This document shows positions 9,713-18,054 of a stretch of 37,860 nucleotides of DNA, in pieces (position 1 is the stretch's first letter; the number at the start of each line of letters is the position of its first letter). The notes beneath the pieces were generated by a model. The model saw nothing but the letters and a program-made list of their open reading frames with translations, ran no database searches and was not told the origin of the DNA. The translations under genes and the position numbers were made by a program. Location of the stretch: the NCBI GenBank assembly GCA_028707405.1, contig JAQWBH010000010.1, positions 1-37,860 of the forward strand, read 5' to 3'. The stretch comes from Parabacteroides sp. Lineage in GTDB: Bacteria; Bacteroidota; Bacteroidia; Bacteroidales; Tannerellaceae.

Positions 9713-10189
9713 ATGAAAATTAGAGTAGGATTTGGTTACGACGTACATGCTCTGGCTCCTGATCGAGAAATGTGGATAGGTGGTGTGAAGATCGATTATT
9801 CAAAAGGGTTACTGGGGCATAGTGATGCCGATGTATTGCTTCATGCGGTCTGCGATGCATTGCTTGGTGCAGCAAATTTGCGTGATATTGGATATCATTT
9901 CCCTGATACGGATGAACGTTATAGGGGCATTGACAGTAAGATACTACTTCTTAACACGATGGAGCTGCTGCGTGACCGCGGTTATTCGCTGGGAAATATT
10001 GATGCTACTGTTGCAGCAGAGAGGCCTAAGTTGAATTCATATATTCCAGAGATGAAGCGGGTCATGGCTGAAGTTCTGCAAGCTGATGCCGATGATATTT
10101 CCATAAAAGCCACAACCACTGAGAAATTAGGTTTTACCGGTCGGGAAGAAGGCATTGCTGCCTATGCAACTGTACTTATTCAGAAATAA
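9713..10189 (+). CDS. ispF: 2-C-methyl-D-erythritol 2,4-cyclodiphosphate synthase
   Basis: IspF catalyses the cyclisation step of the MEP isoprenoid pathway, releasing CMP. I start it at the ATG at 9713, giving 158 residues and the standard N-terminus MKIRVGFGYDVHAL; an in-frame TTG two codons earlier directly abuts the porV stop and is less likely. The zinc ligands Asp10, His12 and His44 are present, the last two in GYDVHAL and DADVLLHAVCDALLGA. The CDP-binding TTTEKLGFTGREEG segment is at the C-terminus. The gene follows porV by 6 bp, the order also known from P. gingivalis, and converges on the PagL-like gene with only 4 bp between stops. Confidence 0.97.
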   Translation: MKIRVGFGYDVHALAPDREMWIGGVKIDYSKGLLGHSDADVLLHAVCDALLGAANLRDIGYHFPDTDERYRGIDSKILLLNTMELLRDRGYSLGNIDATVAAERPKLNSYIPEMKRVMAEVLQADADDISIKATTTEKLGFTGREEGIAAYATVLIQK

Positions 10190-10193
10190 TCTT

Positions 10194-11462
10194 TTAATTT
10201 ATTTTTGGTCGCTTATTGTGGAAGCGAATGCCAAAACCAAGCATAAGGTAATTCGGATTATGAAAGTTCCTCAGTGTATAGCCTACGTGCAGATATGTAC
10301 TACGTGTCACCTCAATCTTTAGCGCCAGGAGTTGATAAAATGATTTCAGATCTTCGCTGTTTTTCAGAATGTTGACACCTAAACCAATTCCCACTGTAAA
10401 ATAGGGCATGACATACTCTGCACGCCCGGAAATACCTAGAGCCATACGTTTATGAAATGCGGATTGATGGAATGAATAGGGCGGAATTTTCTTGTGATCT
10501 TGCGGAGGCTCAATAGGCATAATGTTTTCTTCACCTGTTAGATCGGCACTGCCATCGTATACGCCATCTAGTGATAGACCTGTACGGAAGCGGTAGGCTA
10601 GATTATACATCGGGGCAAAATTGAATCCATACACTGAATAAGCCTCCGTCGAAGCAATTTTTTCACCATCAGGAAGCGTCGCTCCTGCACGACGCCATGA
10701 TCCAAATAAAGTGAGGTCATAACTTATATGACGCGGAAAGTGAGGAATATCATAAGCAGCTGGAACGTGAAATGAAGACTTGTCATCCCTAGTTATATTG
10801 TATATCAATCCGAATCGAATTCCTGTTGTATTTAGTCCTGCGTTCGGTATTTTTGTATTGCCGTTTGAGAAGTGTGTCAGAGAGATGCCGGCTACCAAAT
10901 CAATGTGCCGTGATAGTATTTGGCTCAGATAGAAGTTAGCGTTGATGTAGGCATTGTCTTTCGAACCTATTACCAGATTGTCCGGATTGTTGTCGTGATC
11001 GTAAGGTTTCCAACCGAATGAGAGTCCAAAATTCCACTCATAGTTAAGAGATAGAGTTGGGTTTAATTGTGTAATTCTGGCGCCTTGGTACAGATAGGCC
11101 GCAACAGGATTCCCTAGCAATTTTGATTCACCAAAATTGTAATAGGCAACGCCAAATCCTTGATAAACGCCTTTGTATATCTTGTCGATCAGATTATTCG
11201 GTTGTACACCGAAAGCATATTTCAGATGTCCGGAGAAAGCGGTGTTAATATGGTTATTGTAAACATTATTCCCTTTTAAAAAGGAGTTAGATGGGAATAT
11301 ATATTCCGGTCGGAATTCTATTCCTAGCGTTTGGTAGTAGCGATTTCGTAAATTAAGGCTGTCGGCGTTTTCGGCCGATGACGCAATAGAAAATAAGATA
11401 AGCAGCAACTCGATGATTGCTGCCCTCTTTTGTCTATCGTTTTTCACCTTTATTTCTATCAC
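10194..11462 (-). CDS. Acyloxyacyl hydrolase, PagL-like lipid A 3-O-deacylase family
   Basis: The protein looks like an outer-membrane beta barrel that may deacylate lipid A. The strongest evidence is the SLTHFSNG segment (His197, Ser199 from the first start), matching the His-x-Ser catalytic motif of PagL. Around it are aromatic, alternating strands and Gly-rich turns (GVQPNN, GFGVAYYNFGES). The open frame begins with GTG at 11462; a second GTG at 11447 would give a cleaner signal peptide (KNDRQKRAAIIELLLILFSIASSA) and may be the true start. At about 420 residues it is much longer than Pseudomonas PagL (about 170), so the barrel is probably larger and activity on lipid A is inference. It stands alone on the minus strand, divergent from the SUI1 gene. 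Confidence 0.8.
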   Translation of the reverse strand: MIEIKVKNDRQKRAAIIELLLILFSIASSAENADSLNLRNRYYQTLGIEFRPEYIFPSNSFLKGNNVYNNHINTAFSGHLKYAFGVQPNNLIDKIYKGVYQGFGVAYYNFGESKLLGNPVAAYLYQGARITQLNPTLSLNYEWNFGLSFGWKPYDHDNNPDNLVIGSKDNAYINANFYLSQILSRHIDLVAGISLTHFSNGNTKIPNAGLNTTGIRFGLIYNITRDDKSSFHVPAAYDIPHFPRHISYDLTLFGSWRRAGATLPDGEKIASTEAYSVYGFNFAPMYNLAYRFRTGLSLDGVYDGSADLTGEENIMPIEPPQDHKKIPPYSFHQSAFHKRMALGISGRAEYVMPYFTVGIGLGVNILKNSEDLKSFYQLLALKIEVTRSTYLHVGYTLRNFHNPNYLMLGFGIRFHNKRPKIN

Positions 11463-11492
11463 CTTGTCGATTGATCAAAATCAAACCTGCTA

Positions 11493-11500
11493 CAAAGATA
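11493..11500 (-). promoter_or_regulatory. Candidate -7 box for the PagL-like gene
   Basis: On the minus strand this reads TATCTTTG, a match to the TAnnTTTG -7 consensus, 31-46 bp before the two candidate GTG starts. A -33 TTTG is not seen at the expected spacing. Confidence 0.35.
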
Positions 11501-11692
11501 ATGTTAGTAATTAGATTTTATTTAAATACAGAAGATAAATGCATGGAATTGTGTCGAAATGGTTAGGGGGAGAAATTTCTAACAATTGTTTTTAGTGACA
11601 GAAATTTTTTTAATTTGTTTTATAGGGAGTGTTTTTTAAGACTTTTTGATGCAATTCACTCTGAAATCATGTTTATTTTCTATGTAAAGAAT

Positions 11693-11700
11693 TATCTTTG
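11693..11700 (+). promoter_or_regulatory. Candidate -7 box for the SUI1/helicase operon
   Basis: TATCTTTG matches the Bacteroidetes -7 consensus and lies 54 bp before the SUI1 ATG. The -33 region has only a loose GTTTA. It sits in the 292-bp divergent gap 11463-11754, in which I see no gene. Confidence 0.45.
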
Positions 11701-11754
11701 TACGAAAGAATACCAGTCTAGAGAGTTATCCAAGTTGCAATACATAGAAAAGAA

Positions 11755-12090
11755 ATGAAGAAGAATGATTGGAAAGACCGTTTGGGTGTGATGTATTCCA
11801 CCAATTCGGATTTTAAATATAATACAGATGAAACGGTAGAAGAACAGACACTTCCGAAGGACAAACAGCGCTTGTCCGTTACGCTTGACAAGCGGAACAG
11901 AGCAGGCAAGTTCGTGACGTTAGTCAAAGGCTTTCGTGGAACAGAAGATGACTTGACGATTTTAGGCAAGATGTTGAAAGTGAAATGTGGTGTCGGTGGA
12001 AGTGTCAAGGAAGGAGAAATATTGATACAAGGAGATTTACGTACAAAGGTAGTCGAAATACTCAGGAAGGAAGGTTATAGAATATGCTGA
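11755..12090 (+). CDS. Translation initiation factor SUI1 family protein (YciH)
   Basis: This is a bacterial homologue of eukaryotic eIF1/SUI1, 111 residues. The SUI1 domain occupies the C-terminal two thirds, with the characteristic RNRAGKFVTLVKGF segment, then DLTILGKMLKVKCGVGGSVK and EILIQGDLRTKVVEILRKEGY. The N-terminal 35 residues are variable and charged. YciH in E. coli affects start-site discrimination under stress; the role in Bacteroidetes is not established. The stop overlaps the start of the downstream helicase-nuclease by 7 bp (12084-12090), so the two are translationally coupled. Confidence 0.93.
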   Translation: MKKNDWKDRLGVMYSTNSDFKYNTDETVEEQTLPKDKQRLSVTLDKRNRAGKFVTLVKGFRGTEDDLTILGKMLKVKCGVGGSVKEGEILIQGDLRTKVVEILRKEGYRIC

Positions 12091-15000
12091 CGGTTTGCAA
12101 GGCATCGGCAGGTTCAGGTAAAACGCATAAGTTAGCAGGAGTGTATTTAGTGCTGCTCTTTTCAGCGCCGGGAGCATATCGGCATATTCTTGCCGTAACG
12201 TTTACCAATAAAGCTACCGATGAGATGAAAAGTCGCATTATATGCGAGCTTTATTTTTTAGCTTCGGGTGAAAGATCTGACTATCTTGAGATGCTTTGCA
12301 ATCGTTACCGGATGAATGAAGAACAGCTTCGAAAGAGAGCAAAGGCTATTCTTACCGATATTCTCCATGATTATTCTTCATTCAATGTGAGTACTATTGA
12401 TAGTTTTTTTCAGCAGACTATGCGTGCTTTTACACGTGAGATAGGTTTGCCCGGTGGCTATAATATAGAAATGGATCAAGAGGCTGTGCTTACAGAAGTG
12501 ATTGATAATGTGATCGCTCATTTGGATGGACCTGATAAGAAGGAATTGTTAGGATGGCTGATTCGTTTTGCTGAAGAAAAGATTGCAGAAGGTTCGTCAT
12601 GGGATTTGCGTCGCGATATTCTGAGTTTGAGCCGTGAACTTTTTAAAGAAAGCTATAAAGTTTTTGGTGATGAGGTAAGTAAAGATATATCTAACAAACA
12701 ATCGCTGAACGAATTTCAGAAAGACTTACATAGAATTATTAATTCAGTAGAGAAAGAGAAGCAGAAGCTGGGCGAACGAGCGCTGGACATCATGCGCCGT
12801 TATGGATTAGAAGTAACTGATTTTAAGGGTGGAAGTAATTCCTCGATGAGTTTCTTTACGAAGTTGTTCAAAGGAGATAATAAAAGTACTCCATCCGATA
12901 CGTTCATCTCTTTTGCTGATAATTTGGATGGGTGGATAGCGAAAAAAGCGGATTCAGATGTGCGCCATAAAATTGAACAGGTGTTCAGTGCCGGTTTGAA
13001 TGATTGCGTAAAGGCGGTAGTGTCGCTTTTTGGTAATCTGACCGATTATAATACGGCGCGGGCCATAGTGAAATATTACTACACCTTGGGTATTCTTACT
13101 GATATCTCTTCTGAAATAAACGCCTATCGTATCGAAAATAATGTTATGCTAATAGCTGATACGACCGAGTTGCTTCATCGGGTGATTGATGGAAGTAATG
13201 CTCCATTTATCTATGAAAAGACAGGAACCCAGGTAGAGTATTACATGATTGATGAGTTTCAGGATACTAGTAGAATGCAGTGGGAAAACTTCCGTCCGTT
13301 GATTGAAGAAAGTCTTTCGCATGGTGGTGATAACCTGATTGTGGGAGATGTGAAACAAAGTATTTATCGTTTTCGCAATTCGGACTGGACATTGTTGGAC
13401 AGTGAAGTGAAGAGTGATTTTTCGCCTCAACTGCTTCACGAAGAGACCTTACAAGAGAATTGGCGCAGCTGTCGAAATATTGTGGAATTCAATAATGCTC
13501 TTTTTGCAATAATGCCCGATTTAATGCAACAGTTATATAATGAAAATCTCGTTTCTTCATCGTTGAATTTGGAAGAACAAAAAAAATATGCAGATCGTAT
13601 ATTATCGGCTTATAGTCATTGTTACCAGCAAGTACCTCAGTCTTTTCAATCAAAAGAAGGGCATGTGAAGGTTTCGTTTCTTGCTAGAGAAGAAGATAGT
13701 GGTAAAAAGTGGGAAGAGCTGGCGTTGGAACAAATACCGATTGTGTTGGAGCAGCTTCAGGATGATGGATATGCTTTGCGCGATATAGCTATTTTGGTGC
13801 GTACCAATTCTGAGGGAGCAAACGTTGCCGCTTGTCTTTTAGATTATAAAGAAGAACATTCTTCTGAACGTTACAGCTATGATATCATATCCGACGAATC
13901 CTTGTTTGTCAGTAGTTCTGCAGCTGTACGTTTTCTGGTATCTGTTTTGCGATATCTGAAGAATCCGGCGGATACAATGAACCATATGATTGCTCTGTAT
14001 GAGTATCAGGTCCTGAATGGCAATTTTGGTCTCAGTGAACCACTGTTTGATGCGAAGCTCGATAATGTTTTGCAAGAGTTGGGCAACCAGTCTTTTTATG
14101 AGACAGTTGAAGGTTTATGCCGTTTATTCAAAGATAAATTTAGTATAGGAGAACAGGCCTTTTTGCAGGCTTTTTTGGATATGGTGTTTGATTTCTCACG
14201 AAATAATCGTTCTGATATAGGGAGTTTCCTTATTTGGTGGGATGAGAAAGGTAATAGGAAGTCAATAGCAACTCCCGATGGACAGAATGCTGTACGGATT
14301 ATGACTGTTCATAAAGCTAAAGGTCTTGGTTTTAAAGCGGTTATTGTTCCTTTTTGTGATTGGGCTATTGATAATCGTGTGAATGGAGAACGACCTGTTA
14401 TCATGTGGTGTCATCCAGAAACGGCCCCATTCGACAAATATCATCTTCTTCCTGTACGTTATGAGACAAATTTGAGTAATACACATTTTGCTGAAGATTA
14501 TTTTAGTGAACGGATGCATGCGTTTATTGATAACTTAAATGTGCTTTATGTCGCATTTACGCGTGCAAAAGAAGAACTGATAGTTTTTGCTCCACGGCCA
14601 AAAAAGGAAACAAAGAAGAAAGAGAGTTCTGATAAGATGTCGCTTATATCTGATATTATCTGGTCGGCAATGTCTTCTTCATTGAAACAAACAGATCTTG
14701 GAGAGAAACTCCTTCCATTGGCTGATAAATTTGATGCAGAGAATGGTTTGTATGAACTTGGGCGATGGTGGCATCCGGCCGCATCGCTTAATGAAGATAA
14801 AACGCAAGAGATTTTAATGCAGAAGTTGAGTTTTATTTCCTCAAGTGATCGTTTGCGGCTTCGTTTGCATGGTAGGGATTTTCTTATTGATGATTCTAAG
14901 CGCAAGCATGGTGCACTGATGCATGAAATTTTGAGCCATATTGAGACGCGTGATGATATAGCTGGTGCTCTGGATTTTTATCAGATGAATGGCGTAATCA

Positions 15001-15326
15001 ATCCGAAAGAGACAAAAGAAATATCCAAACGTATCTTTGGATTACTTGAAGTTCCTGATGCTAAATATTGGTTTGATGGAACTATGCGTGTTTTTAATGA
15101 AGTTGATATACTTTTCGGAAAGGTTTTTTCTCGTCGCCCAGATCGTGTAATGATTGCAGGCAACCGTGTAGTTGTTATTGATTATAAGTTTGGTAGTCAT
15201 CTTGATAAACGTTATAATAGGCAGGTTTTGAGCTATATGAAATTGATTAGTGAAATGGGCTATAATCGGGTAGAAGGTTACCTGTGGTATATAGAATTAA
15301 ATAAAATAGAAGAGGTGAAGGCATGA
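12084..15326 (+). CDS. UvrD-type helicase-nuclease, AddA/RecB-like
   Basis: The 1080-residue protein combines an SF1 helicase motor and a RecB-family nuclease, the arrangement of AddA and RecB, which process double-strand breaks for recombination. The Walker A motif ASAGSGKT is at residues 7-14, directly at the N-terminus. Motif Ia (AVTFTNKATDEMKSR), the DEFQD box (YMIDEFQDTSRMQWENF), VGDVKQSIYRFR and the late motifs TVHKAKGLGFKAV and LNVLYVAFTRA follow in order. The C-terminal PD-(D/E)XK nuclease is visible as Asp1020 in RRPDRVMI and IDYK (Asp1033, Lys1035), then RQVLSYM. An AddB partner normally accompanies AddA, but only 73 bp separate this gene from psd. The start overlaps SUI1 by 7 bp. 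Confidence 0.92.
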   Translation: MLTVCKASAGSGKTHKLAGVYLVLLFSAPGAYRHILAVTFTNKATDEMKSRIICELYFLASGERSDYLEMLCNRYRMNEEQLRKRAKAILTDILHDYSSFNVSTIDSFFQQTMRAFTREIGLPGGYNIEMDQEAVLTEVIDNVIAHLDGPDKKELLGWLIRFAEEKIAEGSSWDLRRDILSLSRELFKESYKVFGDEVSKDISNKQSLNEFQKDLHRIINSVEKEKQKLGERALDIMRRYGLEVTDFKGGSNSSMSFFTKLFKGDNKSTPSDTFISFADNLDGWIAKKADSDVRHKIEQVFSAGLNDCVKAVVSLFGNLTDYNTARAIVKYYYTLGILTDISSEINAYRIENNVMLIADTTELLHRVIDGSNAPFIYEKTGTQVEYYMIDEFQDTSRMQWENFRPLIEESLSHGGDNLIVGDVKQSIYRFRNSDWTLLDSEVKSDFSPQLLHEETLQENWRSCRNIVEFNNALFAIMPDLMQQLYNENLVSSSLNLEEQKKYADRILSAYSHCYQQVPQSFQSKEGHVKVSFLAREEDSGKKWEELALEQIPIVLEQLQDDGYALRDIAILVRTNSEGANVAACLLDYKEEHSSERYSYDIISDESLFVSSSAAVRFLVSVLRYLKNPADTMNHMIALYEYQVLNGNFGLSEPLFDAKLDNVLQELGNQSFYETVEGLCRLFKDKFSIGEQAFLQAFLDMVFDFSRNNRSDIGSFLIWWDEKGNRKSIATPDGQNAVRIMTVHKAKGLGFKAVIVPFCDWAIDNRVNGERPVIMWCHPETAPFDKYHLLPVRYETNLSNTHFAEDYFSERMHAFIDNLNVLYVAFTRAKEELIVFAPRPKKETKKKESSDKMSLISDIIWSAMSSSLKQTDLGEKLLPLADKFDAENGLYELGRWWHPAASLNEDKTQEILMQKLSFISSSDRLRLRLHGRDFLIDDSKRKHGALMHEILSHIETRDDIAGALDFYQMNGVINPKETKEISKRIFGLLEVPDAKYWFDGTMRVFNEVDILFGKVFSRRPDRVMIAGNRVVVIDYKFGSHLDKRYNRQVLSYMKLISEMGYNRVEGYLWYIELNKIEEVKA

Positions 15327-15354
15327 TATATTTTTATTATTCGATAAAAATGAA

Positions 15355-15362
15355 TATTTTTG
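15355..15362 (+). promoter_or_regulatory. Candidate -7 box for psd-pssA
   Basis: TATTTTTG fits TAnnTTTG and lies 37 bp before the psd ATG. The gap of 73 bp after the helicase stop suggests the phospholipid genes have their own promoter. The upstream region is T-rich but lacks an exact TTTG at the right distance. Confidence 0.35.
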
Positions 15363-15399
15363 CAAATTCTTAAATTATTAAAGCTTGCGTTGATTGCGA

Positions 15400-16071
15400 A
15401 TGAAAGTACATAGAGAAGGAACAGGATTATTGCTGACGTTGTTTACGGTATTTTTTATCGTTGATGTTGGTATTTATCATATGATTGGTCGAGGCTGGTT
15501 GTTTCACACAGTCACATTAGTCACAGGTACTTTATTCCTGCTCGTTCTTAACTTTTTTAGAAGTCCTTACCGGCGTTTCCCTTATGATTCGGAAGGTTTG
15601 GTGATTGCTCCGGCTGATGGTACTATTGTGGCTATTGAAGAGGTGATGGAAAATGAGATTCTGCATAAGCCTTGTTTGCAAATATCGATATTTATGTCTA
15701 TTTTTAATGTACATGCCAATTGGTTTCCTGTAAATGGAAGGGTGAAGCTTGTTAGGCATCAGAATGGCCGTTTCCGAGCAGCATATCTACCAAAAAGCAG
15801 CGTTGAGAATGAACGATCGTCAATTGTTATTACTACCAAAAGCGGAATAGAAGTGTTGACTCGTCAGGTTGCAGGAGCAATGGCCCGCCGTATAGTCACA
15901 TATGCCAAGGAAGGTGAAGTTTGTAATGTCAATGAACAGATGGGTTTTATCAAGTTTGGTTCACGTGTTGATATATATTTACCTGTTGGTACGGAATTGT
16001 TGGTAGAAATGGATGAAAAAGTGACAGGTGATCAGACGCCTATTGCCCGTTTAGGAAAGATTCCAAATTGA
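15400..16071 (+). CDS. psd: Phosphatidylserine decarboxylase proenzyme
   Basis: This membrane-associated enzyme decarboxylates phosphatidylserine to phosphatidylethanolamine. I choose the ATG at 15400 (223 residues); an in-frame TTG two codons earlier is unlikely. An N-terminal hydrophobic region (residues about 10-48) is followed by the short bacterial Psd domain (FMSIFNVHANWFPVNG, EVCNVNEQMGFIKFGSR). Self-cleavage, which creates the pyruvoyl group, is predicted between Gly187 and Ser188 in KFGSRVD. The length matches the short archaeal/Bacteroidetes type rather than the E. coli type of about 320 residues. pssA follows 24 bp downstream and makes its substrate, so both steps from CDP-diacylglycerol to phosphatidylethanolamine are together. 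Confidence 0.95.
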   Translation: MKVHREGTGLLLTLFTVFFIVDVGIYHMIGRGWLFHTVTLVTGTLFLLVLNFFRSPYRRFPYDSEGLVIAPADGTIVAIEEVMENEILHKPCLQISIFMSIFNVHANWFPVNGRVKLVRHQNGRFRAAYLPKSSVENERSSIVITTKSGIEVLTRQVAGAMARRIVTYAKEGEVCNVNEQMGFIKFGSRVDIYLPVGTELLVEMDEKVTGDQTPIARLGKIPN

Positions 16072-16095
16072 ATGGCATCGTAAAAATGTATAATA

Positions 16096-16800
16096 ATGAA
16101 TATTAAAAAAAGCATACCTAACATAGTCACTTGTTGTAATCTTTTATCAGGCTGTATTGCTTGTGTGATGGCCTTGGAGGGGAATTTGTCAATGGCAACA
16201 TTGTGGATTATCATTGCTGCTGTATTTGATTTTTGTGATGGATTGACGGCTCGATTACTCAAATGCTATTCCTCTATGGGAAAAGAACTAGATTCGTTGG
16301 GCGATGTTGTCAGTTTTGGTGTTGCACCTGGTTTTATGCTTTTTAGCCTTTTACAGAAAACCTGCACATATATGACAGAAGATCCTACAGGTGGGTCATA
16401 TATTCCTTATATCGCTTTTGTGATTCCTGTGTTTTCTGGTCTCCGGTTGGCAAAATTCAATATTGACTCTCGTCAGACAACCTCATTTATTGGTTTACCT
16501 GTTCCGGCGCATGCGCTTTTCTGGGCATCATTATCGTGTGCAATGCTCCCTTTTGTATCGATTCATCCGACGGCTTTTGTTATTGGTTTCTCCCTGTTAG
16601 CTATTGTAACCTCCTTGTTGTTGGTTTCCGGGATTCCAATGTTTTCTTTGAAAATCCATTCTCTGCAATGGAAGGGGAACGAATGCCGCTATATCTTGCT
16701 TATTTGTGGAGTCGTTTTTATCGCTTTTTTCCATGTGTTAGGAATTACGGGGACAATGCTTCTGTATATTCTCTTGTCTATTTTTAACAAGGGAAAATAA
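16096..16800 (+). CDS. pssA: CDP-diacylglycerol--serine O-phosphatidyltransferase
   Basis: This integral membrane enzyme joins CDP-diacylglycerol and serine to make phosphatidylserine, the substrate of Psd encoded just upstream. The CDP-alcohol phosphatidyltransferase signature D-G-x2-A-R-x8-G-x3-D-x3-D is complete: DGLTAR, then G in SSMG, D in ELDSLGD. Several hydrophobic helices follow, consistent with six to eight membrane spans in 234 residues. The N-terminal KKSIPNIVTCCNLLSGCIA is typical of the Bacillus-like PssA subfamily. The gap after psd is 24 bp, so co-transcription is likely. Confidence 0.95.
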   Translation: MNIKKSIPNIVTCCNLLSGCIACVMALEGNLSMATLWIIIAAVFDFCDGLTARLLKCYSSMGKELDSLGDVVSFGVAPGFMLFSLLQKTCTYMTEDPTGGSYIPYIAFVIPVFSGLRLAKFNIDSRQTTSFIGLPVPAHALFWASLSCAMLPFVSIHPTAFVIGFSLLAIVTSLLLVSGIPMFSLKIHSLQWKGNECRYILLICGVVFIAFFHVLGITGTMLLYILLSIFNKGK

Positions 16801-16853
16801 ACTAACCCTTGCTTACTGATGTTTATGATATGAATTAATAATAGATTTTAGAT

Positions 16854-17105
16854 ATGTTCAAGTTTTTCTTTATGTTGTTTTTTCTTTTTGTCCTGATGCT
16901 TTTATTGTTGGGATTTTCGGTCGTACGCACATTCAAAAATATTCTTTTTGGAAGCGGTAATGATCGTAAAAGGGAGAATCATCAACATCGTTCGAGTAAA
17001 AATACTACCTCGTCAAAGGAAGATTATCCTCAAGGTGATGTTTCCCGTAAAAAAATATTCACAAAGGAAGATGGCGAGTATGTAGATTATGAGGATGTAA
17101 AATAA
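16854..17105 (+). CDS. Small membrane protein, DUF4834-like
   Basis: The 83-residue product has one hydrophobic N-terminal segment (residues about 2-27, rich in Phe and Leu). A strongly polar, charged tail follows, with KRENHQHRSSKNTTSSK and an acidic end (KEDGEYVDYEDVK). This organisation matches the Bacteroidetes family known as DUF4834, of unknown function, as far as I recall. It lies 53 bp after pssA on the same strand and may be the last gene of the psd-pssA unit. A membrane-tethered adaptor or assembly role is possible, but nothing in the sequence shows it. Confidence 0.7.
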   Translation: MFKFFFMLFFLFVLMLLLLGFSVVRTFKNILFGSGNDRKRENHQHRSSKNTTSSKEDYPQGDVSRKKIFTKEDGEYVDYEDVK

Positions 17106-17191
17106 GTTTTGAATTTGATTTTGACCATGAAGGGTGAACTTTTTATTGACTATGTGGCAGATTAATTAATCTCAAATTTTAGTAATTGTTA

Positions 17192-17632
17192 TTATCGTTT
17201 CCTTTTAAAGAAGTTTTGCATAAGCGCGATACAATCATCTTTCAAAATGCCATAACGAACAATAGCTTTCGGATGAAAAGCTTTTGGAGCAAAGAGAGAG
17301 AAACCACGTTTTTCGTCAGGAGCACCGTAAACAATTACACTTATTTGTGCCCATCCGATAGCACCGGCACACATTACGCAGGGTTCAACTGTGACATAGA
17401 GAGTACATCCGGTCAGGTATTTGGCTCCTAATGAGCTTACCGCTGAAGTGATAGCCAGCATTTCTGCATGAGCTGTCGGATCAGCAAGACGTTCGGTTTG
17501 ATTGTGAGCGCGGGCAATAATTTTATTGTTGCAAACGATGATGGCGCCAATAGGAACCTCTTCTTCTTCTTCAGCCAGACGGGCTTCAGCCAAAGCTTGT
17601 TTCATAAAGTATTCGTCGTCAAAAGGATTCAT
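17192..17632 (-). CDS. tadA: tRNA-specific adenosine deaminase (TadA)
   Basis: TadA converts the wobble adenosine of tRNA-Arg(ACG) to inosine. I place the start at the ATG at 17632 (146 residues, MNPFDDEYFMKQAL), since the longer frame to 17719 runs into the preceding gene. The zinc site is complete: His55 and the proton-shuttling Glu57 in AHAEM, and Cys85/Cys88 in PCVMCAGA. The C-terminus FAPKAFHPKAIVRYGIL and the final RKR are usual for the family. The ATG overlaps the stop of the upstream small gene by 4 bp (ATGA at 17629-17632), so translation of tadA is probably coupled to it. Confidence 0.95.
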   Translation of the reverse strand: MNPFDDEYFMKQALAEARLAEEEEEVPIGAIIVCNNKIIARAHNQTERLADPTAHAEMLAITSAVSSLGAKYLTGCTLYVTVEPCVMCAGAIGWAQISVIVYGAPDEKRGFSLFAPKAFHPKAIVRYGILKDDCIALMQNFFKRKR

Positions 17633-17859
17633 CTTCGCATCTCTTTTTCGTCGAATAAGGTTGGATAATCCAATTCTAGTGTTTTGATGACATGTGAAAG
17701 GATCGTTTCGCGATACCAACGAGATTTATTGGAAATCTTATATTTCTTCATATAATTCAGTATCGTCTTGTACTCATCATCGTTGAGCATAAAGTCAATC
17801 CTGTGTACACGCGGATGATCAGGGCGAGAAGGAGAATATTTGCATATTTTTGATTTCAT
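17629..17859 (-). CDS. Small basic protein, ribbon-helix-helix-like (hypothetical)
   Basis: This 76-residue basic protein is coupled to tadA by a 4-bp stop/start overlap. After a basic N-terminal arm (MKSKICKYSPSRPDHPRVHR), the sequence RIDFMLNDDEYKTILNYM then a helical region with SRWYRETILSHVIKTLE looks like the beta-strand plus two helices of a ribbon-helix-helix or MobC-like DNA-binding fold. This is a weak, visual match. It could be a small regulator of its own operon, or a tRNA-related accessory protein. A -7-like box lies only 5 bp before the ATG (17864-17871), suggesting a very short or absent leader if that start is right. Confidence 0.65.
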   Translation of the reverse strand: MKSKICKYSPSRPDHPRVHRIDFMLNDDEYKTILNYMKKYKISNKSRWYRETILSHVIKTLELDYPTLFDEKEMRR

Positions 17860-17922
17860 GTTGCAAATGTAAGTTTGAATAGGCAGATAAAAAAGAAAAT
17901 AGATATCTTTTAATGTCTTTAT

Positions 17923-17953
17923 TTTGTAATAATAGACTACTGTACTATCTTTG
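17923..17953 (+). promoter_or_regulatory. Bacteroidetes-type promoter upstream of yraN
   Basis: TTTG at 17923-17926 and TATCTTTG at 17946-17953 are separated by 19 bp, an exact match to the Bacteroides -33/-7 consensus. It points to yraN (ATG 18055), leaving a leader of roughly 95 nt. A second TATCTTTG at 18030-18037 lies closer to the gene but lacks a -33 box. Confidence 0.65.
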
Positions 17954-18054
17954 CTTCAAACAATCGAAGATAGGTTGGACCTCTGTATAGCTTTTAAATA
18001 AGCCTGAAGATCATGCATCTCGTTTATACTATCTTTGTAAATATAACTGAAGCT

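Noticed and set aside
17159..17172. AGATTAATTAATCT palindrome between the DUF4834-like gene and tadA
   Set aside because: Only 14 bp, all but two bases A or T, and no U-tract; expected by chance in AT-rich DNA.
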